Origin: Petrosia ficiformis
Taxonomy: Eukaryota > Porifera > Demospongiae > Haplosclerida > Petrosiidae
Assembly (NCBI GenBank): GCA_947044365.1
Contig: OX345636.1
Coordinates: 1,783,501 to 1,847,500 of the forward strand
DNA: 64,000 nt
Direction of reading: 5' to 3'
Made by a program: the position numbers and the translations under genes. The notes beneath the pieces were generated by a model. The model was not told the origin of the DNA. It ran no database searches and was given only the letters and a program-made list of their open reading frames with translations. The number at the start of each line of letters is the position of its first letter. Within the stretch, counting starts at the first letter, position 1. Shown here in pieces: positions 58,701 to 64,000 of the stretch.

Positions 58701-60945
58701 GTCATAGGATCATTTATATATAGAAAATGTAATTTTAAGTAGAAATATTTTATATAAACTAAATTGTGCAAAACCCAAAAATAATAATTATTATAAAGTG
58801 TTATACATGTTTATATTCATACATCTATTAATGTCTGAGGCTTTCTGTTCATTACTAGTGTGGTAAAGTTAAAAGTTTTATTTGTGGGATGTAGTATCTA
58901 GTGAAATACACATTAGCAGATTTATGTTAATCATGTGTTACTAATAGTTTGTATGAGTATGATTAGCATTCATGACATTTCTGAATGTAGCATATGCTTA
59001 ACAAATGGATAAGCTGTTGATTATACAGAAGAATGTATTTAATAACTTTCCAAGATAAAATCTCTTGATTTCTATCTTAATTGACCCATACAAGACATTG
59101 ACCACTATTATCATTGATGATCTAATAATACTGATAATAGTCATCATGTAGATGTATGCAGCAGTTAAAATCATGAATATAAATATGCGACCTTACTTCT
59201 TCAAATGAATGGCTCTTCTTCCTCCAAATGAATGGTGTAGTTATACTAGACTATATTATAATCCTCCTTTAATCGGATAAATGTATGTGTGGAATGTCTG
59301 TAGGAAGATGATTTGTGTTAGAAAAAGTATTAATGAATTCCCATTGTTATCAATGTAAGTGTATTATTATTACTATATGTATTGAATATAAATAATATAA
59401 CATGTTTTAAGTATATGAATCCACTGTACATATATCAGTTGTTTCATTATGTACTTATTGTATTCTACAAACAAAATGGTCATATAAGGATGGTATTGTA
59501 GCTATATTACACATTCAAAATATTAAACATAGTATAATACTTATACAAACCACAGAAGAAAATAATATCATGCTTGAGTGAGAACAAAATTGTGTAGTGA
59601 TATACTATTTTTGAAGTGACTAGATATTCATTAGATATTGTTTACTTATTCAATAGAGATTTGTTAATTTATTCATGATATAATGATACATATGTAAAAT
59701 GAAGTGTGTCTAATGTACAATAACATACACTGATATTGAAGTGTGACCAGAAGACATGTGATAGTGTTAAATAATTATAAAGAAACAAATTATGTTGTCT
59801 AATGTTACATCATTGTATGTGATATATTGATTGTTTATTTGTTGTTTCCTATTTTAATTGTAACATATTTACATATTATGAATATGTTGTAGTTTAGTGT
59901 GAATAATAATAATTTACATGATTATAACTATAATAATTATTAATTCTTGTACATTACTAATTGAATGAATGCATACCTGTTACTATGTATAATCACACAA
60001 ACTAATATAATATATAATTATACTTGTTTGAGTAATCTTTTATTAATTTCATATCATTATTATAAAACTAGTTATATAGTTATAGGTCTAGTAGTGTATT
60101 ATATACTATAGAACTGTAGAGATGAGATATAGGATCATAATTATATTTAAATATTTTTCAGCAAACTCAAATGTTCACATGTGTTGTATCATTACTACTA
60201 AATGTATTATAGTCAGCCTCATAAACTAAAATAGTACTTTATAATAACTTATTCATATTCTCATTTGAGCTTGTATTTAACTTTACTAGAATAAGAAAAT
60301 ACATGAGATATTCCCATATAACATGTATTTCATACTTAATATTAAAGTGGTAGTGATAGTGAACTTTGAATAAAATATGACTTTGTTGTAGTATATATTT
60401 GTATGATAACTGAATGTGTATAATAATTTATAATATATAAATTATAAGTTTACTGAATAATAGATTTACTATATGATACTAAATTAAACATGTAATAAGA
60501 GGAGCTTTTGTAATATATCCTCTATTATTATAATACTAATAAGGAAACACTACAGAAACTTGATAGGATCCTACACAAAACATGAAAAAGTTCATTTTTC
60601 TCATGATAACATGTCATTTGTATGTTTCACTAATTTTCTCTCATGTATTATTGATGGGACATATTATATATTTATTTTTAATTCTTAGAAATATTTGAAA
60701 TGTTTATGTACTCATGTTTGTAAAATTAGTTTATGAAATTATTAATTATGAGAATATTATGTTTTTGTTTTACAAATTTGTGATTTATTAATTAAATATT
60801 TTATAGACTCATGTGTGTTTTTATGATATTCTATTACATTATACAGAGTGGGAAGTCATTTCTTCATAGTAGTGTAATTAATGGGCAAACAGATGTCTGC
60901 AGCTTTCTCATATCAAAAGGAGCAAACATCAATCAAGTGGATGAT
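46784..60945 (+). CDS. Ankyrin-repeat gene with all phase-0 exons (partial model)
   Basis: Candidate exons, each beginning and ending in phase 0, are: 46784-46963 (reads through RRDCSLQTQLKALKELSSNI to SQYYQIQ, donor GTATGT), 48845-48892 (KRMMATLLTWIEKDAI, donor GTAAGT), 54685-54774 (SSSLFSAHHSRNIKEVNNII..., donor GTAAGT), 57618-57719 (HTSVWRASSFGNIEYLNEVF..., donor GTAAGG) and 60847-60945 (SGKSFLHSSVINGQTDVCSF then LISKGANINQVDD, donor GTTAGT). The last is exactly 33 codons and a clear ankyrin repeat; the previous two look like diverged repeats. The first two are paralogous to the exons at 5095-6126. The upstream start is not identified (a TAA at 46781 lies in frame before the first exon), and further exons probably lie beyond the window. 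Ankyrin repeats bind proteins, and no enzymatic domain is seen. Introns of 2-6 kb hold many transposons. Confidence 0.55.
47172..47335. mobile_element. Minimal hAT MITE (164 bp)
   Basis: CAGGGATGTGGAAAC and GTTTCCACACCCCTG are inverted ends with an exact 8-bp ATAACCAC duplication (47164-47171, 47336-47343). The interior shares GGACATTGTCC with the hAT element at 29464. It lies in the first intron of the ankyrin gene model. Confidence 0.95.
48980..49289. mobile_element. hAT MITE, TAGTGATAC ends
   Basis: TAGTGATACACCGATAAG at the left and GATGCATCACTA at the right are inverted. The flanking octamers ATGAATTG and GTGAATTG agree in seven positions. The interior contains ATCGATACCAATAATAAAAA and GGCTGATAATGATCG. 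A weaker copy is at about 46135-46400. Confidence 0.75.
49925..50300 (+). repeat. Dispersed repeat, copy 2 (pair with 11286-11580)
   Basis: Landmarks TTGTGAGCTGCTAAATGCAC, GGTTGGCCAATC, TCTGCTCCTCTTACTATTTG and ACTGGATTGTCATACCT occur in the same order as copy 1. The frame is interrupted by a stop between the halves, so no common protein is supported. Confidence 0.65.
50301..51430. other. Intron-like DNA, nothing recognised
   Basis: Strongly AT-rich with homopolymer runs. No frames of interest and no inverted ends seen. Confidence 0.5.
51431..52012. mobile_element. TIR element enclosing a helicase fragment
   Basis: Inverted ends of about 45 bp (GTCTCGCAAGCCACACCCAA... and the mirror of ...GGTCTGGCTTGCGAGAC) enclose 580 bp, of which two thirds is the RecQ-like fragment at 51566-51949. 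No transposase is present. Target duplication is unclear. Confidence 0.75.
51566..51949 (-). pseudogene. RecQ-like helicase fragment captured in a TIR element
   Basis: Minus-strand 127-codon frame reads VAERCLGFETKQKEATIEFV, then STKDVFILLLAGYVKHVYYA, then IGSLVLVVSPLNALVTGQVE and SFKSKRLEAGILVL. This matches the first part of the RecQ helicase domain (motif 0, Walker A, motif Ia). The Walker A, expected as TGYGKS, reads AGYVKH here and has lost its lysine in the P-loop position, so it cannot bind ATP normally. The ORF is still open to its end, but only about a quarter of a helicase is present. The block resembles the fragment at 7041-7200. Confidence 0.75.
52067..52902. mobile_element. Diverged relative of the TTAA MITE with internal expansion
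   Basis: The left end GGTGGTACTAGGGAGTAGGC then GGATGCGACTCCAATCAG and the right end ...CTGATTGGAGTTTCTAAACC match the termini of the 13485-14050 element. Shared interior text includes CTTCATATCTTCTGATC-like, CACGCCCACC and GCACCAAGTACAATGCATTT. The right terminus is eroded, and TTAA is not visible on both sides. It is longer because of a tandem repeat at 52466-52800. Confidence 0.8.
52466..52800. repeat. Internal tandem repeat of the TTAA-family element
   Basis: Five units contain CACCCGTAGGGTGTGTTTAG and CTTTGTTTCTGAAAATAAAC. The first three units are about 50 bp long, and the later ones are about 80 bp because they also include ACATTTAGGCCCAATAATTA. This is stepwise expansion within one element. 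Confidence 0.9.
52903..54684. other. Intron-like DNA, no supported exon
   Basis: A short frame near 53135-53175 resembles an EF-hand loop but lacks support. The rest is AT-rich, with no inverted ends or arrays. Confidence 0.45.
55826..56855. mobile_element. TGTGACC-ended element, 1.03 kb
   Basis: TGTGACCGAGTCTGAGAAAA at the left and the mirror of ...TTTTCTCATTCTCGGTCACA at the right are inverted, with ATATA/TAT at the borders. An internal plus-strand stretch at 56170-56280 reads NEDCLSDNEEGIGDDEKGLS then SDIPPVIL and ends in a Lys run; this acidic-then-basic peptide resembles a linker in transposase N-termini. No full transposase is present. Confidence 0.8.
57900..58601. mobile_element. TGTGGC/TGTGACC-ended element containing the GTGGGCGTTGCC module
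   Basis: TGTGGCATATTTGAAAACC at the left is an imperfect mirror of ...GTTTTCTCAAATTGGGTCACA at the right. The interior (58040-58345) is the reverse of the module at 580-890, with GGGCAACGCCCACAC, CCTGTATAACTTCCACATTT and CACTCGCATTGC-type strings on the opposite strand. No coding frame is seen. Confidence 0.65.
59610..60545. repeat. Intron segment duplicated at 62720-63905, copy 1
   Basis: Shared ordered landmarks are GTGACTAGATATT, GATATTGTTTACTTATT, CATATTATGAATATGTTGTA, TAATTATTAATTCTTGTA, CATTACTAATTGAATGA-like, TTTACTATATGAT and GTAATATATCCTCTATTATT. This copy directly precedes the ankyrin exon at 60847. Confidence 0.8.
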
Positions 60946-61927
60946 GTTAGTATTGAGTTTCGTTATTCATGTGTCACTACTGATAACATATATATAGGAT
61001 ATATCCCATCAAACAGAGATACAAGACCTGTTATACCATGTGGGAAAGAACACTGCTTGAGTGAAGCCAAGGAAATCCGGAGGCTTCATCAAATCAGTGC
61101 TATTTCACGAGGTATATAACAGGACTTATATCTCTGTCATGAGGTAGATATATAACTTCTGCAATATTTATTGTATTCTGACCAATCAGATTTGTAGTAA
61201 CTTGTAGTTGTTCAAATAAATCAAATATCTTTCCTTTTCAAAGCAGGCTTGATAATATATGCTATCATAATGAATATGATAACAATAGACTGTGATCTAA
61301 CACATCATACTATCCATCACACTAAATATTAGTACAAAACATGAATTATAACTCTTAATATCAGCTCACAAGCACATAACATTATTGTGTAGCAACAGTG
61401 TTTCATAACAACAGCTTGATAAATGGATCTGATTGGTTGGTTATATTACCTTTCATTGTATAGAGTCAGAAATGTTATATCCCTTGGATTTGATTGATCA
61501 GAATAGATTTAGTATTGCATATATTAGTGGTGAAATGAATAGTGTAATATTGAATATTCATTAAGAAAGCACATATTAGAATATTATAAAGCCATATTAT
61601 AATATTTGGTAGTATAAGCCATGTCCACCATGGTTGCAAGCCCTACACATCTTGTGATTGCAAATCTTACTGTGATCGGTGAAGTTTAGTTTGCCATCAA
61701 GTAGTGTCCAGTCGATGTGTCAACCGTTCAGTATTCCAATGCTTATCATAGTATACAATATTATTATACAATGGCTTTATTATTAATAATTATTATATTC
61801 ATTATTATAAAAATTTATTTGCTCACAAATGTTATCACTATGCTTATGCAACAAGCACTTCCACCTTTTCAGCTTCCATGTTCCGAGTACATTAATGCGC
61901 ATGCGTAATTAATTTTCTCTTAAGAAG
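60946..61927. other. Region after the ankyrin exon, no firm gene
   Basis: The ankyrin frame stays open past its donor to 61119, and a stretch near 61030-61110 reads CGKEHCLSEAKEIRRLHQIS before a possible donor at GAG|GTATAT. I cannot tell retained intron from an alternative exon. The rest is AT-rich. Confidence 0.35.
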
Positions 61928-62167
61928 ATGGCGTCCAATTTGAGATCAAATTTTTTAGTCGTTGAGACTGTCTTCTTTCATAGTATCTGTAGATATCATC
62001 TCGATACTTGTAGACCAGAATTTTACTATAAATGCGACTGGAATGGTGCTAGAATGATTGTGATATTTCAACAAACAAAAATGATTTGTCTGAAAAATAA
62101 TAACCAGGTCATCACTTGTAATGGAAATGTATGGGCGGCCATTTTTTCCCGAGCCATTCCTACATAG
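61928..62167 (+). CDS. Unassigned 79-residue ORF
   Basis: The ATG sits in a favourable context (AAGATGGCG) and opens MASNLRSNFLVVETVFFHSI, followed by CRYHLDTCRPEFYYKCDWNG and a tail ending AAIFSRAIPT. Four Cys with His give a faint zinc-binding look. GC-content is higher than around it, and the ends (AAGATGGCG... and ...GGCGGCCATTTTTT) are loosely complementary, so it may be part of a small repeat. There is no family assignment. Confidence 0.25.
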   Translation: MASNLRSNFLVVETVFFHSICRYHLDTCRPEFYYKCDWNGARMIVIFQQTKMICLKNNNQVITCNGNVWAAIFSRAIPT

Positions 62168-62719
62168 CGTACTCTCTATTAATACATTAATATATTGTGA
62201 ACCATTATTGTTTGTTATAATTTTTGCCAGTCTATTTTAGAGACAGTGTATTTAGTTATAATGCAATTTCCTGAATTACATCTCTCCTGCTATAGTTTAT
62301 AAGTACATTATATTATAACTAGTGTGTTGATTGAATTTGTGTTCATAATAATTACTATGTATAATACTGTTATCAATAAACTACAACAGCAACAATAACT
62401 TTTATCATATTCATTAGTGAGTGTACTAAGTGTAATATAACTAGACCTGTAAGAATATCAAAAGTTGTATTGTATTTAGTAATAATTGATATATTCAATA
62501 CTTTACATATTAACTATAATATGACAACTAAATATGAAATGTATAACTAAATTATATCATAACACTTTCACTAATAAAAATTTATATTCTGTATTTTTTG
62601 TGATTATGAAAATGTTATGTTTTCATAAGAGAATTCAATTTATTTCTCAATTATAAATTCATTACATGAAAATATAATTAAGTTTAAATTACTGTGTTGA
62701 TAGTTACTCACCATTCTTA

Positions 62720-63905
62720 ATCTAGTGACTAGATATTTGATAGATATTGTTTACTTATTAAATATATATTTATTAATTGATTCATAATAACATAGTATAT
62801 AGTTTATAATATATAAACTGTATCTATAGTAAATGTAAAGAAACATACACAATATATATTAATATATACTGGAAGAAAAGTGACACATAATGGAAATGTT
62901 TTATGATGACTGCACATCATTGTACTTGAGATATTGATTGCTTGTTTGTTATTATATATTTCAGTTGTTATCATATTTCCATATTATGAATATGTTGTAC
63001 ATTATTGTGACTATATAATCATAATTTACATGATTATGTAATAATAATTATTAATTCTTGTATATTACTAATTGAATGATCACATAATTATTGTGTATTA
63101 TCATATAAACTACTAGAATATATACTTGTTTGAATAATCTTTTTTCTAAATTTCATATTAATTATTATATTAGTGTTTATGAATATTATAGAACTGTATA
63201 TATGAGACATAGGATATATTAACTCTTTTCCATGAAGAGGAATGTTTCACATATACTGTGTCTACACTCCTAAATGGATTATATCAAACCTCATAAATTA
63301 AACTATTACTTTATAATTATATACATATATATGCTATGCTACGATGGCAACAGTTTTTGTGATTAGGTGTATATTTTCCATATACGCCTCATCAAAAATT
63401 CTATTATTAAATCATACTATACATAATATAAGGCATGGGTATATGTTGTATATGTGAGATATTCCATCCTCTGGTTTTCAAAGGTTTACATTGTATGTTG
63501 ATATATCATCCAGCCATATGAGCCTTGATTAGATCAAATCCACATAAAACTCATCCATATCAGGTGATATTTCTGATATATACTACTTTATCCTTGCGAT
63601 AAAGAATTGACTTCCGCTGAGTACAATCATCTGATCTTAATTGTATAAACATATAATTGAAGTAAGTGTGGCTTTGGACCGTTCAATGAAATATAACGTC
63701 TAATGAGGTGCAAATATTAACAGTTGAATTCATTATTATATCAGTAGTATAATATTTGTATGTGGATAATAATTTATAATAATAATATTATAAATAGTTT
63801 ACTGAATAATAATATATTTACTATATGATTTCCAATTAAACATGTAATAATATGAGATATTGTAATATATCCTCTATTATTATAATAATACTAATACTAG
63901 TGTAC
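62720..63905. repeat. Intron segment duplicated from 59610-60545, copy 2
   Basis: The same landmarks occur in the same order, about 3.1 kb downstream at the start and 3.35 kb at the end. The increase is explained by extra DNA at about 63310-63720, which includes GCTACGATGGCAACAG, similar to a phrase at 14565 in the giant element. By position, a matching ankyrin exon would fall just past the window end. Confidence 0.8.
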
Positions 63906-63932
63906 TATATTACAGTATTCACATAATAACAT

Positions 63933-64000
63933 GTGGTATATTGTATTGTATTGTATTGTATTGTATTGTATTGTATTGTATTATATTGTATTGTATTGTA
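63933..64000. repeat. (TTGTA)n pentanucleotide microsatellite
   Basis: About 13 units of TTGTA with one TTATA variant run to the window edge. Confidence 0.95.

Overview
The window is AT-rich animal DNA. It has short spliceosomal introns (for example 59 bp in the SET gene), ankyrin-repeat exons, and a very dense load of nested DNA transposons and satellites. Intron size, base composition and transposon content fit a sponge-like early-branching metazoan (Amphimedon-type); this is a judgement from overall character, not from a marker gene.

The central feature is a giant inverted-repeat DNA transposon of about 19 kb (13209-32304). Its arms are about 5 kb and 6 kb long, and each carries an outer AAGGAACCG terminus, a palindrome block, a long ~171-bp tandem array and, innermost, a coding exon. 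Two convergent genes occupy the core. The minus-strand gene (26669 down to 22413) is a KDZ-superfamily transposase (Kyakuja/Dileera/Zisupton type) with a SWIM-like zinc motif. The plus-strand unit (17828-21882) encodes a leader protein, a degenerate PHD finger, a Ulp1/SENP-type C48 cysteine protease and a SET domain of the KMT5A (H4K20 methyltransferase) type. The first exon of both genes lies inside the inverted repeat, so the transposase and the chromatin-protein gene begin with the same 30 residues and have the same upstream DNA. The copy shows damage: a stop codon next to the transposase YDN motif and frameshifts in the PHD and SET units.

Left of the giant element: 1-3190 is micro/minisatellite split by TA- and hAT-type non-autonomous elements; 3490-4372 is a minisatellite that seems to have grown from the end of a hAT element (4373-4883); 5095-6126 is a two-exon gene fragment; 7041-8029 holds broken RecQ-helicase and KIAA1958/DUF3504-like pieces; several copies of one family with ATCCCTAT ends lie between 6293 and 12838. 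Right of it: a possible small gene (32393-32706), another ATCCCTAT element, and a 68-bp satellite of almost 6 kb (34755-42420) split by a TA-flanked mariner-type element (38981-40658). That element holds a dead Tc1/mariner transposase piece and an intact spliced 100-codon ORF.

From 43 kb on the DNA is mostly intron-like. A plus-strand gene whose exons are all phase 0 (46784-60945) runs through it, ending in ankyrin repeats; its first exons are paralogous to the 5-6 kb fragment. Its introns have taken up hAT elements, a TIR element carrying a RecQ-helicase fragment, a TTAA-family relative and two TGTGACC-ended elements. The right edge repeats an intron segment in tandem and ends in a TTGTA microsatellite.
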